A stretch of DNA of 64,000 nt, from positions 1 through 64,000 of the forward strand of contig JAAUZI010000005.1 of the NCBI GenBank assembly GCA_014804645.1, in the 5' to 3' direction. Of this stretch, positions 9,270 to 21,738 are shown piece by piece. The DNA comes from Lachnospiraceae bacterium. GTDB taxonomy: Bacteria > Bacillota > Clostridia > Lachnospirales > Lachnospiraceae. The position numbers and the translations under genes were made by a program. Every line of letters starts with the position of its first letter. Position 1 is the first letter of the stretch. The notes below the pieces were generated by a model. The model was not told where the DNA came from, did no database searches, and saw nothing but the letters and a program-made list of their open reading frames with translations.

Positions 9270-9793
9270 TAAAATGCACCTCCTTCTCTGACCTTAATCT
9301 ATGATAAGGTTGTATTGATTCCTATGGAAAATAGCATATTGATTGTAAAGGAAAAGAGCCGCAATGTCAAGTAAATATCAGATTTTTTTCGATTATTTTT
9401 AGAATCTGCCCCCTCTAAAAAAATTTTTTTTGAGTTATCCACAACGATATACACATTTATTTTATAAACATATACTTATCCACATCCTGTTGATAATTTG
9501 TGGATAACTATTTTTCACAATTACTACATCTTGTTTTTTCTGACAAATCATTTATCAAGATACTGTATTTATGCCACTTTTTAAGTATCCACAAAATATA
9601 CGATTTATACACAATATTGTGCACATATATAAAATCAAAACCTACTTATACCCATATTTATCAACAGGATGTGGATAACTTTATTCAAGGCATGTTTAAA
9701 ACTAACATTTGAAATATTCCAGACTTTATATTAATATAAGATTGTGGAATTGTTGGTCAAAAGCGGAAATACCGCAGGAAAGGCATGTAAAGT
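9270..9793. other. Chromosomal replication origin oriC (rpmH-dnaA intergenic region)
   Basis: This gene-free, very AT-rich stretch lies between divergent rpmH and dnaA. Perfect DnaA boxes (TTATCCACA or its complement) are at 9435-9443, 9476-9484, 9499-9507 and 9670-9678. TTATACACA is at 9605-9613, and one-mismatch boxes are at 9585-9593 and 9646-9654. Boxes at 9476 and 9670 sit in two arms of a perfect 21-bp inverted repeat (9476-9496 and 9658-9678). The AT-rich DNA between them is a candidate unwinding element. The dnaA promoter must also lie here; no clean -35/-10 pair was chosen. Confidence 0.9.
9476..9678. repeat. 21-bp inverted repeat within oriC
   Basis: Positions 9476-9496 are the exact reverse complement of 9658-9678. 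Each arm holds one perfect DnaA box plus the sequence joining it to a TTGATAA/TTATCAA end, and the repeat stops at exactly 21 bp on both sides. The arms face each other across about 160 bp. Confidence 0.95.
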
Positions 9794-11149
9794 ATGGATA
9801 ACATTAAGGAAAACTGGGAAGAAATCAAGAATATTGTAAAAAGAGAATACAATCTGTCGAGTATTTCATTTTCCACCTGGGTAGAACCTCTCCAGATTTA
9901 TAATATTGAAAATAATGTAGTGTATATTGTCATTCCATCTGACCAAGCACAGGCTCTGAGTTATATTTCCAGCAAATACAAGAGCTTTTTTCAGGTTACA
10001 ATTTCAGAAAAATATGATCATATATATGATGTAGAATTTATTCTGGAGTCGGATATTCCGTCCGATCTCTCTATAGAAGAAGACACTATTTATTATAATG
10101 AAACTGAAAGCGCTAATACTTCCCTAAATCCAAAATACAAATTTGATACCTTTGTAGTGGGAAGCAACAATAAATTTGCCCATTCCGCCTCTCTGGCTGT
10201 TGCGGAATCTCCAGGAAAAACCTATAATCCACTGTATCTCTATGGCGGTGCAGGTCTGGGAAAAACCCATTTAATGCATTCCATAGGACATTTTATTCTG
10301 GAACAGAATCCAAACACAAAGGTACTCTATGTAACCAGTGAGGAATTTACCAACGAAGTAATTGAATCCATCCGAAACGGTAATGCCGCCGTTATGACCA
10401 GACTCCGTGAAAAATACCGCACTGTGGACGTGCTGATGGTTGACGACGTACAATTTATTATCGGAAAAGAGAGTACACAGGAGGAATTTTTCCATACCTT
10501 TAATGTGCTGCATTCCGCCGGAAAACAGATCATTCTCTCCTCAGATAAGCCTCCAAAGGAGATGGAGACCCTGGAGGAACGATTCCGTTCCCGTTTTGAA
10601 TGGGGTTTGATTGCAGACATTCAGCCTCCCGACTACGAGACCCGCGTAGCTATACTGCGGAAAAACGCGGAGATATACCACCGTCAGATTGATGAAGAAA
10701 TTATTGACTACATTGCCTCAAATATAAAATCCAACATCCGGGAGCTGGAAGGCGCCTTTAACAAGATTATTGCCTTTGCCAGATCCAACAAAATGGATTT
10801 AACTTTGGCTGCCGCAGAGGAATCACTTAAAGACGTGATCTATCCCAACAAGGCCAGAGACATTACTCCAACATTAATTATCAACACAGTTTCAGAATAT
10901 TTTAATGTAAAACCGGAGGATGTTATATCCAAAAAAAGAAATTCCGAATATGTCCTTCCGAGACAGGTAGCCATGTATCTGTGTCATATAATGACGGATT
11001 CCTCCTACGCTCTGATTGGAAAGGCTCTCGGCAAAAAGGATCACACCACCGTTCTACACGGCTGTAATAAAATAGAAGATGAACTGAAGAGAAACGAGGA
11101 GCTGCAGAGTAAGATAGACGCAATATTAAAGAAACTCAATCCCAACTGA
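9794..11149 (+). CDS. dnaA: Chromosomal replication initiator DnaA
   Basis: DnaA binds the oriC boxes and, with ATP, melts the origin. The 451-residue product has an N-terminal helicase-interaction domain (SSISFSTWVEPL), a short variable linker, an AAA+ domain with Walker A YGGAGLGKTH (about 150-159) and Walker B VLMVDDVQFI, and the C-terminal DNA-binding domain with the DnaA signature DHTTVLHGC. The ATG at 9794 is preceded by AGGAAAGG. Its own boxes flank it on both sides. Confidence 0.99.
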   Translation: MDNIKENWEEIKNIVKREYNLSSISFSTWVEPLQIYNIENNVVYIVIPSDQAQALSYISSKYKSFFQVTISEKYDHIYDVEFILESDIPSDLSIEEDTIYYNETESANTSLNPKYKFDTFVVGSNNKFAHSASLAVAESPGKTYNPLYLYGGAGLGKTHLMHSIGHFILEQNPNTKVLYVTSEEFTNEVIESIRNGNAAVMTRLREKYRTVDVLMVDDVQFIIGKESTQEEFFHTFNVLHSAGKQIILSSDKPPKEMETLEERFRSRFEWGLIADIQPPDYETRVAILRKNAEIYHRQIDEEIIDYIASNIKSNIRELEGAFNKIIAFARSNKMDLTLAAAEESLKDVIYPNKARDITPTLIINTVSEYFNVKPEDVISKKRNSEYVLPRQVAMYLCHIMTDSSYALIGKALGKKDHTTVLHGCNKIEDELKRNEELQSKIDAILKKLNPN

Positions 11150-11450
11150 TCCACAGTAAATTGTGAATTATTCGGGTAAAAAATTAAAGGGATGTTGATA
11201 ACTTTTATTTCTTTCAAAAAGCATTTTCAGGCATTTGTGAATAAGTCTGAACTTATCCATAAGAAAAAGTTTAATTATTGACAAGATATCCATTCCCTTT
11301 TTGCCAAAAAAATAGTATAATAGATATAGTTTTGCACATATCAACATTTACTATGAAGGATATTAAGAAAACATATATTAATTTATATGCCTTGCGCAGG
11401 CGCCTTTGAAAAGGATTCTGCATTGTGCACAGGAAAGGAGTTCATAAATT
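11150..11450 (+). promoter_or_regulatory. dnaA-dnaN intergenic region with DnaA-box-like sites and probable dnaN promoter
   Basis: No gene is seen here. One DnaA box (complement of TTATTCACA) lies at 11236-11244 and a one-mismatch box at 11253-11261, so this may be a secondary DnaA-binding cluster as in Bacillus. A TATAAT lies near 11316, but no consensus -35 stands 17 bp before it, so the promoter call is weak. The dnaN ribosome site AGGAAAGGAG precedes 11451. Confidence 0.55.
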
Positions 11451-12560
11451 ATGAAACTTATTTGTTCCAAGAGTAATCTGTTAAACGGCGTACAGATCGT
11501 GTCTAAAGCGGTTCCAAACAAAACCACTATGTCAATTCTTGAATGTATTCTGGTAGATGCCACCAAGGGAGTGATCACTCTTACGGCCAACGATATGGAA
11601 CTGGGGATAGAGACAACTATTGAAGGTGAGATTTTAGAAAAAGGTATCATTGCCCTGGATGCCAAGATTTTTCTTGAAATTGTGCGCAAGCTCCCGGATA
11701 ACGATATCACAATTCAGACAGACGAGGCATATAAGACTACAATCACCTGTGAAAAGGCCAAATTCAATATCATGGGAAAATCAGGAGAAGATTTTTCCTA
11801 TCTGCCTGTCATAGAGAGGGAAGAGAGCATATCTGTGTCTCAGTTTACCCTGAAAGAGGTGGTGAGACAGACTATTTTCTCCATATCCGACAATGACAAC
11901 AATAAGCTTATGAGCGGCGAGCTATTTGATATCAATGGCAGCGAGCTGAAGGTGGTCTCTTTGGATGGACATCGTATCTCTATCCGAAAAATTGAGTTGG
12001 CGGAAGAGTATGGTCAGAGAAAAGTTGTGGTTCCCGGTAAGACTCTGAATGAAATCAGCAAGATTCTCTCCGGTGATACGGACAAGTATGTGAGTATTTT
12101 CTTTACTCCGAAACATATTATTTTTGAATTCGATAATACCACTGTGGTATCCAGACTGATAGAGGGAGAGTATTTCCGAATTGAGCAGATGCTTTCCAGC
12201 GATCATGAGACAAAAGTGAAAATCAATAAAAAGGAGTTTTTGAACTGTATTGACCGCGCCACTCTGCTGGTGAAAGAGGGGGACAAAAAGCCAATCATTA
12301 TCAATATAACTGACGGCGGTATGGAACTTAAAATCAATTCCGCTATCGGCAGTATGAATGAGGATATTGACATTGAGAAAGAGGGCAAAGACTTGATGAT
12401 TGGATTTAATCCTAAGTTTTTGATTGATGCTCTGCGTGTTATTGACGACGAGCAGGTTGATCTGTTTATGGTCAATCCTAAAGCCCCCTGTCTGATAAAG
12501 GATGAGAATGAGACATATATTTATCTGATTCTGCCGGTCAATTTCACAACGGTGAATTAA
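11451..12560 (+). CDS. dnaN: DNA polymerase III sliding clamp, beta subunit
   Basis: The beta clamp encircles DNA and tethers the replicative polymerase. The 369-residue product has the normal length for three repeated clamp domains, starts MKLICSKSNLLNGVQIV, and ends with the conserved YLILPVNF region close to the protein-binding cleft. The ATG has an AGGAAAGGAG ribosome site. It follows dnaA by 301 bp and is followed by yaaA. Confidence 0.99.
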   Translation: MKLICSKSNLLNGVQIVSKAVPNKTTMSILECILVDATKGVITLTANDMELGIETTIEGEILEKGIIALDAKIFLEIVRKLPDNDITIQTDEAYKTTITCEKAKFNIMGKSGEDFSYLPVIEREESISVSQFTLKEVVRQTIFSISDNDNNKLMSGELFDINGSELKVVSLDGHRISIRKIELAEEYGQRKVVVPGKTLNEISKILSGDTDKYVSIFFTPKHIIFEFDNTTVVSRLIEGEYFRIEQMLSSDHETKVKINKKEFLNCIDRATLLVKEGDKKPIIINITDGGMELKINSAIGSMNEDIDIEKEGKDLMIGFNPKFLIDALRVIDDEQVDLFMVNPKAPCLIKDENETYIYLILPVNFTTVN

Positions 12561-12590
12561 TTGTCATAGAAAAATAGGACATTCAAAGTT

Positions 12591-12809
12591 ATGCTGAAAT
12601 TAAAAATAAGAGATGATTTTATTAAGCTGGGTCAGGCCATGAAACTGGCTGATCTGGTAGATTCCGGTGTTGAGGCAAAGCTGGTAATTCAAGATGGACA
12701 GGTATCTGTAAATGGTGAAATAGAATACCAGAGAGGCAAAAAGCTTCAGGACGGAGACATATTTGAATTTGATGGATCACAGGTTCAAATTGTGGCCCAG
12801 AAAATATAA
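12591..12809 (+). CDS. yaaA: S4-domain RNA-binding protein YaaA (RlbA)
   Basis: This 72-residue single S4 domain has the typical fold pattern FIKLGQAMKLADLV, then QDGQVSVNGEIEYQRGKKL and GD. In Firmicutes the gene always lies between dnaN and recF; the Bacillus protein has been linked to 50S ribosome assembly. The ribosome site is poor, and the gene is only 17 bp from recF, so it is probably translated within the dnaN-recF transcript. Confidence 0.93.
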   Translation: MLKLKIRDDFIKLGQAMKLADLVDSGVEAKLVIQDGQVSVNGEIEYQRGKKLQDGDIFEFDGSQVQIVAQKI

Positions 12810-12826
12810 GGAAAGTGGAGCAGACT

Positions 12827-16094
<3,268 letters not shown>

Positions 16095-16121
16095 TCAGAC
16101 TAGACGCGGGAAGAGGTAAAC

Positions 16122-18680
16122 ATGCAAGACGATATTTTTGATAATGTCCAGGAAATAGACAAGATACAGGAAGTGGATCTGAAGGAAAAAATGGAGACAT
16201 TTTATATTGATTATGCTATGAGTGTAATTGCCTCCAGAGCGCTTCCGGATGTCAGAGACGGTCTGAAACCGGTACAGAGAAGAGTTCTGTACTCAATGAT
16301 TGAACTGAATAACGGACCTGACAAGCCCCATCGTAAATGTGCCCGTATTGTGGGTGATACCATGGGTAAATATCATCCTCACGGTGACAGTTCTATCTAT
16401 GGCGCTCTGGTCAACATGGCTCAGGACTGGAACATGCGGTACACTCTGGTGGACGGTCACGGCAATTTCGGCTCTATGGACGGAGACGGCGCCGCCGCCA
16501 TGCGTTACACGGAGGCCAGACTTTCTAAGATTTCCATGGAGCTGCTTGCGGATATCAACAAAGATACTGTAAATTTTGACCCTAACTTTGATGATACAGA
16601 GAAGGAACCTGTAGTTCTGCCCAGCCGTTATCCCAATCTGCTGGTAAACGGCACCACCGGTATTGCAGTGGGTATGGCCACGAACATTCCTCCTCACAAT
16701 CTGCGGGAAGTGGTAAAAGCGGTTGTAAAAATTATTGACAACCGAGTTGAAGAGAACAGGGACACCTCTATAGAGGAGGTGCTGGATATCATAAAGGCTC
16801 CCGATTTTCCCACCGGTGGTCTGATTCTGGGCACCAGAGGCTGTGACGAGGCGTATCGCACAGGCCGGGGAAAAATCCGCGTCCGCGCAGTGACGGATAT
16901 TGAGACTTTGGCTAACGGCAAAAGCCAGATTATCGTATCAGAACTGCCCTACATGGTAAATAAGGCCAATCTTATCGTAAAAATTGCGGAGCTGGTAAAG
17001 CTGAAAAAGGTGGATGGCATCACGGATATCCGCGACGAGTCCAACAGAGAAGGTATCCGAGTAGTGATTGAACTGCGCCGGGACGCCAACGCCAACGTTA
17101 TTTTAAATCAGCTGTACAAGCATACTCAGCTACAGGATACCTTTGGCGTGATTATGCTGGCTCTGGTGAATAATGAACCGAAGGTTATGAATCTCCTGGA
17201 GATGCTGACCTATTATCTGGCTCATCAGGAGGATGTGGTCACTCGCAGAACCAAATATGATCTAAACAAAGCTGAAGAGAGAGATCACATTTTACAGGGA
17301 CTGTTGAAGGCTCTTGATTTTATAGACGAGGTTATCTCTATTATCCGCAGCAGTCAAAATGCTCAGATTGCCAAGGAACGTCTGATTGAGCGCTTTGAAT
17401 TATCAGATATACAGGCCCAGGCCATTGTGGATATGCGTCTGCGTGCATTGACAGGTCTGGAAAGAGAAAAGCTGGAGACGGAGCATTCGGAGCTGCAGAA
17501 GAAGATACAGGAGTACAAAGCGATTTTGGCGGATGAAAAACTGCTGCTTGGCGTGATTAAGGAAGAGATTACTGTGATATCGGACAAATATGGGGATGAC
17601 AGAAGAAGTCAGATTACCTATGATATGTCAGATATCTCCATGGAGGATATGATTCCCTACGACAACACAATCATAGCTATGACCAGTCTGGGATATATCA
17701 AGCGTATGACAGTGGATAATTTCAAGTCCCAGAACCGCGGCGGCAAGGGAATCAAGGGAATGCAGACCATAGAGGATGACTATATAGAGGATCTGCTGAT
17801 TACCAGCACACACCACTATCTACATTTCTTCACCAATTTGGGCAGAGTATACCGCCTGAAGGCCTACGAGATCCCGGAAGCCGGAAGAACTGCCAGAGGC
17901 ACTGCAATCGTAAATCTTTTGCAGTTGATTCCCGGGGAGAAAATTACCGCCATGATTCCCATTCGGGAATACAGTGAAGAGAAAAATCTCTTTATGGTGA
18001 CTAAGGGCGGTATTGTAAAAAAGACTTCCCTGGACGAGTTTTCCAATATCCGCAAAAATGGTTTGGTAGCCATCAATCTACGGGAAGAGGATGAACTGAT
18101 TGAGGTTAAGACTACAGATGCGTCCAGTGAAATCTTTTTGGTGACAAAACAGGGTATGTGTATTCGATTCAAGGAGACGGATGTGAGAAATACCGGCCGT
18201 GCCTCCATGGGTGTGATCGGCATGAATCTGTCCGACCAGGATGAGGTCGTGGGAATGCAGCTCCAGAGCCAGGGAGACTCCCTGCTGATCGTATCTGAGA
18301 ACGGCATGGGCAAGAGGACCTACCTAGATGAGTTCACTGTTCAATACCGCGGCGGCAAGGGCGTAAAATGCTATAAGATCACCGAAAAAACGGGAGATGT
18401 AATCGGCGTCAAGGCTGTCAAGGATGACCATGAAATCATGATGATTACCACCGCAGGTATTATCATTCAGCTGAGAATGGAGGATGTATCTACTCTTGGA
18501 AGAAACACTTCCGGCGTAAAAATGATTCAGTTGGAAAAGAACAATAAGGTTGCTCGGATCGCCAAGGTCAGGGAGAAAATTTCCAACGGAGACCAGGAAT
18601 TCAGCGATGTGGAAGACGCATTGGAGGATATTCCGGAGGAAATGTCCGAGGAAAGCACCGAAGAATCTTCAGAAGAATAA
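16122..18680 (+). CDS. gyrA: DNA gyrase subunit A
   Basis: GyrA cuts and rejoins DNA through an active-site tyrosine ([11 protein letters not shown]). The 852-residue product has the winged-helix/tower core and the C-terminal beta-pinwheel with the GyrA box QNRGGKG. It ends in a long acidic Ser/Glu tail. In the quinolone-determining region the residue matching E. coli Ser83 is Ser90, while that matching Asp87 is Gly94 ([10 protein letters not shown]). The ATG has GGAAGAGG upstream, 27 bp after gyrB. A strong terminator follows. Confidence 0.98.
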   Translation: MQDDIFDNVQEIDKIQEVDLKEKMETFYIDYAMSVIASRALPDVRDGLKPVQRRVLYSMIELNNGPDKPHRKCARIVGDTMGKYHPHGDSSIYGALVNMAQDWNMRYTLVDGHGNFGSMDGDGAAAMRYTEARLSKISMELLADINKDTVNFDPNFDDTEKEPVVLPSRYPNLLVNGTTGIAVGMATNIPPHNLREVVKAVVKIIDNRVEENRDTSIEEVLDIIKAPDFPTGGLILGTRGCDEAYRTGRGKIRVRAVTDIETLANGKSQIIVSELPYMVNKANLIVKIAELVKLKKVDGITDIRDESNREGIRVVIELRRDANANVILNQLYKHTQLQDTFGVIMLALVNNEPKVMNLLEMLTYYLAHQEDVVTRRTKYDLNKAEERDHILQGLLKALDFIDEVISIIRSSQNAQIAKERLIERFELSDIQAQAIVDMRLRALTGLEREKLETEHSELQKKIQEYKAILADEKLLLGVIKEEITVISDKYGDDRRSQITYDMSDISMEDMIPYDNTIIAMTSLGYIKRMTVDNFKSQNRGGKGIKGMQTIEDDYIEDLLITSTHHYLHFFTNLGRVYRLKAYEIPEAGRTARGTAIVNLLQLIPGEKITAMIPIREYSEEKNLFMVTKGGIVKKTSLDEFSNIRKNGLVAINLREEDELIEVKTTDASSEIFLVTKQGMCIRFKETDVRNTGRASMGVIGMNLSDQDEVVGMQLQSQGDSLLIVSENGMGKRTYLDEFTVQYRGGKGVKCYKITEKTGDVIGVKAVKDDHEIMMITTAGIIIQLRMEDVSTLGRNTSGVKMIQLEKNNKVARIAKVREKISNGDQEFSDVEDALEDIPEEMSEESTEESSEE

Positions 18681-18697
18681 AAAAGTAAGAATAGCTG

Positions 18698-18745
18698 CCG
18701 GAAATTTGAGAACTCAGGTTCATCAAGTTTCCGGTAACTTTTTTT
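18698..18745 (+). terminator. Intrinsic terminator after gyrA
   Basis: A long hairpin with outer stem CCGGAAA/TTTCCGG and an inner GAAC/GTTC helix is followed by AAC and seven T. It closes the dnaA-gyrA transcription region. Confidence 0.9.
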
Positions 18746-18773
18746 AGAAAATGCTTTCCTTTTTATACAGATG

Positions 18774-18782
18774 TGCTATAAT
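18774..18782 (+). promoter_or_regulatory. Extended -10 promoter for the antiporter operon
   Basis: TGCTATAAT at 18774-18782 is a perfect extended -10 element. No convincing -35 is seen 17 bp upstream. It lies 38 bp before the antiporter start and just after the gyrA terminator. Confidence 0.6.
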
Positions 18783-18819
18783 CTGTGTTTGGTATTAATA
18801 ATTTAAAAGAGGTAGTTTC

Positions 18820-19992
18820 ATGGAAGCATATTATGTATTTAAAGATCTGGCAATTATTATTGTGTTTGCAAAAATATTTGGTATCATAGCTCGAAAGCTG
18901 CGGGCGCCCCAGGTGGTGGGCGAGATCATCGCAGGTTTGATCATTGGACCCAGTATATTGGGTATGGTACAGCAGACAGATTTTCTGGTACAGATGGCAG
19001 AAATCGGAGTGGTGCTGTTGATGTTCTCCGCCGGGCTGGAGACGGACTTAAAGGAATTGATAAAGACAGGTCCCATAGCTCTTTTGATAGCCTGCTGCGG
19101 CGTTTTTGTTCCCCTGGTTGGCGGCACCTTACTGTACATGGGTTTTTATGGGTCGGCACCCTGGGGCAGTGAGGCATTTTACAAAGCGGTATTTATAGGT
19201 GTGATTATGACGGCCACCAGTGTTAGTATCACGGTAGAATCTCTGCGCGAAATGGGAAAGCTAAAGGGAAAAGTGGGCACTACGATTCTCAGCGCCGCAA
19301 TTATTGATGATGTGATTGGAATTATTGTGTTAACCTTCGTCATCGGCTTTAAGAGTCCTGACTCCGATCCCGGTAAAGTGGTGCTTTCCACAGTTTTGTT
19401 CTTTATATTCGCCCTAATTATCGGTTTGATTCTTTACAGGTTGTTTGAGTATTTTGATGAGAAATATCCTCATACCAGGAGAATTCCTATTATGGGTCTC
19501 GCGCTCTGTTTTTTCTTTGCCTTTGCCGCAGAGAAATTCTTTGGAATTGCGGATATCACCGGGGCCTATGTGGCGGGCATCGTTCTGTGTTCTGTCCGGG
19601 ATTCAAAATACATAGAGCAGAAGATGGAGGTTAACTCCTATATGCTGTTTGGTCCGGTATTTTTTGCCAGTATTGGCTTAAAGACCAACATAGAAAATGT
19701 GAATGGCGGCATACTGCTGTTTTCCCTGGGTTTTGTGATCGTAGCTCTGATTACAAAAATAATTGGCTGCGGCCTGATGGCTAAAATATGCAAATTTAAT
19801 AATTTAGATTCCCTGAAGATCGGTGTGGGAATGATGACTCGCGGAGAAGTAGCGCTGATTGTGGCGCAGAAGGGTCTGTCCGTGGGACTATTGACGCCGG
19901 TGTATTTTACGGCGGTGATTCTGTTAATAATAGTATCCAGTATATCCACACCCATTATTTTAAAGATATTGTACGCAAAGGACAAGGGATAA
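18820..19992 (+). CDS. Cation:proton antiporter, Kef/NapA-like (CPA2 family)
   Basis: The 390-residue membrane protein has about 12 hydrophobic segments and the CPA2 pattern: QVVGEIIAGLIIGPSILG near residue 30, AEIGVVLLMFSAGLETDL, and the paired acidic AAIIDDVIGI in a central helix, which marks electrogenic Na+/H+ or K+/H+ exchange. It has no cytoplasmic TrkA-N domain, so it is a NapA/GerN-type exchanger rather than full KefB/C. The ATG follows AAAAGAGG. The next gene starts 4 bp later and is likely co-translated. Confidence 0.88.
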   Translation: MEAYYVFKDLAIIIVFAKIFGIIARKLRAPQVVGEIIAGLIIGPSILGMVQQTDFLVQMAEIGVVLLMFSAGLETDLKELIKTGPIALLIACCGVFVPLVGGTLLYMGFYGSAPWGSEAFYKAVFIGVIMTATSVSITVESLREMGKLKGKVGTTILSAAIIDDVIGIIVLTFVIGFKSPDSDPGKVVLSTVLFFIFALIIGLILYRLFEYFDEKYPHTRRIPIMGLALCFFFAFAAEKFFGIADITGAYVAGIVLCSVRDSKYIEQKMEVNSYMLFGPVFFASIGLKTNIENVNGGILLFSLGFVIVALITKIIGCGLMAKICKFNNLDSLKIGVGMMTRGEVALIVAQKGLSVGLLTPVYFTAVILLIIVSSISTPIILKILYAKDKG

Positions 19993-19996
19993 AGCA

Positions 19997-20758
19997 GTGT
20001 CAGACAGAGAGAGAGAAAGACAAAGATTTCGAGAAGTCAGAGATAAAATGTTAGGTGAGGAACGGCTTCGCACCAGCATTGGTACTTTGTCCGAAAAAAC
20101 GACTCATATGATCTTAAAAAATTACTATGAGCCGGATGTGGATAAACAGGAAATTCCCATTGGAAATTATGTGGCGGATATTTTCACAGGGCAGGAGATT
20201 ATAGAGATTCAGTCAGCCGGATTCGGAAAAATGCGGGAAAAGCTGGAGTCATTTCTGCCTGAATATCCCGTAACGATTGTCCATCCTATCGCCCACATCA
20301 AGAAACTGATATGGATTGATGAGGAGACCGGCGCTCTCAGCGCTCCCCATAAATCTCCCAAAAAGGGAAGTGTATATGACGCTTTTCTTGAATTATATCG
20401 AATCAGGGATTATCTGGGGGATCGGCATCTGACAGTCAAGCTGCTGCTAATGGAGCTGGAAGAATATAAGCTTTTAAATGGTTATGGAAAAAACAAAAAG
20501 ATCCGTGCTTCCAAATATGATCGTATTCCCATGGATATCATAGAGGAGATCGTGATAGAGAGACCGGAGGATTTGATGCAGTTTGTGCCCCTGGAATTGG
20601 AAGAACCCTTTACAAAGAAACAGTTTGCCAAGGCGGCCCGGATAAATGACCGCATGGCCAGTCTGGCCATCAAGCTCTACCAATATTATGGAATGATGGA
20701 GCACACAGGGAAAGACGGCAGGTCTTACCTGTATGAAATTCGGGAGAGAAAGGGCTAA
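19997..20758 (+). CDS. Uncharacterised protein with PD-(D/E)XK-like motif and C-terminal winged helix
   Basis: This 253-residue protein uses a GTG start with AAGGGA upstream. After a charged N-terminal helix, NYVADIFTGQEIIEIQSAGFGK (two parts: ADI and EIQ) resembles a PD-(D/E)XK nuclease core with the EXQ variant, and an extended ITxVHPI-like strand follows. The C-terminal 70 residues (FTKKQFAKAARI to LYEI) look like a winged helix. It is tightly coupled to the antiporter gene, with no obvious functional link. The role is unknown; nuclease activity is inferred only from the motif. Confidence 0.6.
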   Translation: MSDRERERQRFREVRDKMLGEERLRTSIGTLSEKTTHMILKNYYEPDVDKQEIPIGNYVADIFTGQEIIEIQSAGFGKMREKLESFLPEYPVTIVHPIAHIKKLIWIDEETGALSAPHKSPKKGSVYDAFLELYRIRDYLGDRHLTVKLLLMELEEYKLLNGYGKNKKIRASKYDRIPMDIIEEIVIERPEDLMQFVPLELEEPFTKKQFAKAARINDRMASLAIKLYQYYGMMEHTGKDGRSYLYEIRERKG

Positions 20759-20829
20759 GTTTTTCGTGTTGCTTTTTCATTTATAATGTGTTACACTTTC
20801 CTGTGCATAAAGGAATAAAGAAACATTAC

Positions 20830-21054
20830 AGGTGTCGGATTTAAGTGTCACAGCCGCTTAAGATTCGGTGAAAAGGGAAGTAGGTGCAAGTCCTACACGA
20901 ACTCGTCGCTGTAAGGAAGGAGTTTTTCTCCCCGAACGGTTCCCGTCTTTATGCGTGGGGAATTTTTCGGAATGTCATTGAGGCCGCTGCGAAAGCATGC
21001 TTTGAGAAGACGGAGAGAAGCTAAGATAGCCAAGTCAGAAGACCTGCCTGTAGT
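20830..21054 (+). ncRNA. Cobalamin (adenosylcobalamin-type) riboswitch
   Basis: The RNA shows the class core: GGTGCAAGTCCTACACG at 20883-20899, CGCTGTAA at 20907-20914, GAGGCCGCTG near 20980, and the B12 box AGCCAAGTCAGAAGACCTG at 21028-21046. It should bind a cobalamin and lower expression of the downstream DUF4430/ECF genes when the vitamin is abundant. A large imperfect hairpin and then a clear terminator lie between the aptamer and the first gene. Confidence 0.95.
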
Positions 21055-21123
21055 GGTACTGTAAGACCACGAGTAACTGGTTAGTACATGAAGGAATGTG
21101 GATTATATTCACATTTATTTTTC

Positions 21124-21223
21124 TACTCACTAACGATTAGTTTTTCCTTTCCGCACAGTGCATGTTGCCTGATTATGCAACATGTGCTGTGTGGAAATTG
21201 GAAAATCTTAACGTTAGTCAGTA
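21124..21223. repeat. 100-nt imperfect palindrome in the riboswitch expression platform (MITE-like)
   Basis: The whole element folds on itself with about 40 paired positions, some G-U. The inner stem is 21148-21168 with 21177-21197, and the outer arms TACTCACTAACG and CGTTAGTCAGTA differ from perfect by one base. The same end sequences, without the interior, recur at 42727-42753. This suggests a small dispersed palindromic element rather than a dedicated part of the riboswitch. Confidence 0.65.
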
Positions 21224-21235
21224 TAGTACGCACAG

Positions 21236-21281
21236 ACCTGTTGCCGGAGGAAAAAGTCCTTCTATGCAGCAGGTTCTTTTT
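21236..21281 (+). terminator. Intrinsic terminator downstream of the cobalamin aptamer
   Basis: Stem ACCTGTTGC (21236-21244) pairs with GCAGCAGGT (21266-21274) and is followed by TCTTTTT. It lies 43 bp before the DUF4430 start and is the likely OFF structure of the riboswitch. Confidence 0.8.
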
Positions 21282-21323
21282 GTCTCTTTTTATGCAAAAT
21301 ACAAAGATAAATGGAGGTAAAAA

Positions 21324-21737
21324 ATGACAGAAACAAAGAAAACAAACAAGAAACTCATCATTGGCGTGGCCGTGCTGGCGCTGCTTGTAGCGCTGTTTGC
21401 GGTCATATTTTTCCTATTCAGGCCCAAGGCCGTGCAGGGCGCCAAGTCCATAACCATTGAGGTGGTAGACAACAATGCGGACTCTACCATGTATGATGTG
21501 CATACGGATGCGGAATATCTGCGCCAGGCCATGGAGGAGGCTAAGGGACTGGAATTCTCCGGAACCGAGAGCGTAGAATATGGCTTGATGGTGGAGACAG
21601 TAAACGGAGTGACAGCGGACTGGAATGTGGATCAATCCTACTGGGGCTTTTATGTCAACGGAGATTATTGTAAATATGGTATAGACATGCAGCCCGTGGC
21701 AGACGGCGATGCCTTCCGTATCGTCTACAGCAAGTAA
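21324..21737 (+). CDS. Membrane-anchored DUF4430 (transcobalamin-like C-terminal) protein
   Basis: The 137-residue product has an N-terminal transmembrane segment (about 11-33) and an extracellular DUF4430 domain, with WGFYVNGDYCKYGIDMQPV and DAFRIVYS at the end. DUF4430 resembles the C-terminal domain of eukaryotic intrinsic factor/transcobalamin. Its position behind a cobalamin riboswitch and 1 bp before an ECF S component supports a role as a surface cobalamin or corrinoid capture protein. That ligand is inferred. The ribosome site GGAGG is strong. Confidence 0.82.
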   Translation: MTETKKTNKKLIIGVAVLALLVALFAVIFFLFRPKAVQGAKSITIEVVDNNADSTMYDVHTDAEYLRQAMEEAKGLEFSGTESVEYGLMVETVNGVTADWNVDQSYWGFYVNGDYCKYGIDMQPVADGDAFRIVYSK

Positions 21738-21738
21738 G

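Noticed and set aside
11278..11321. TTGACA...TATAAT promoter for dnaN
   Set aside because: The two hexamers are over 30 bp apart, far beyond the 16-18 bp needed for a vegetative promoter.
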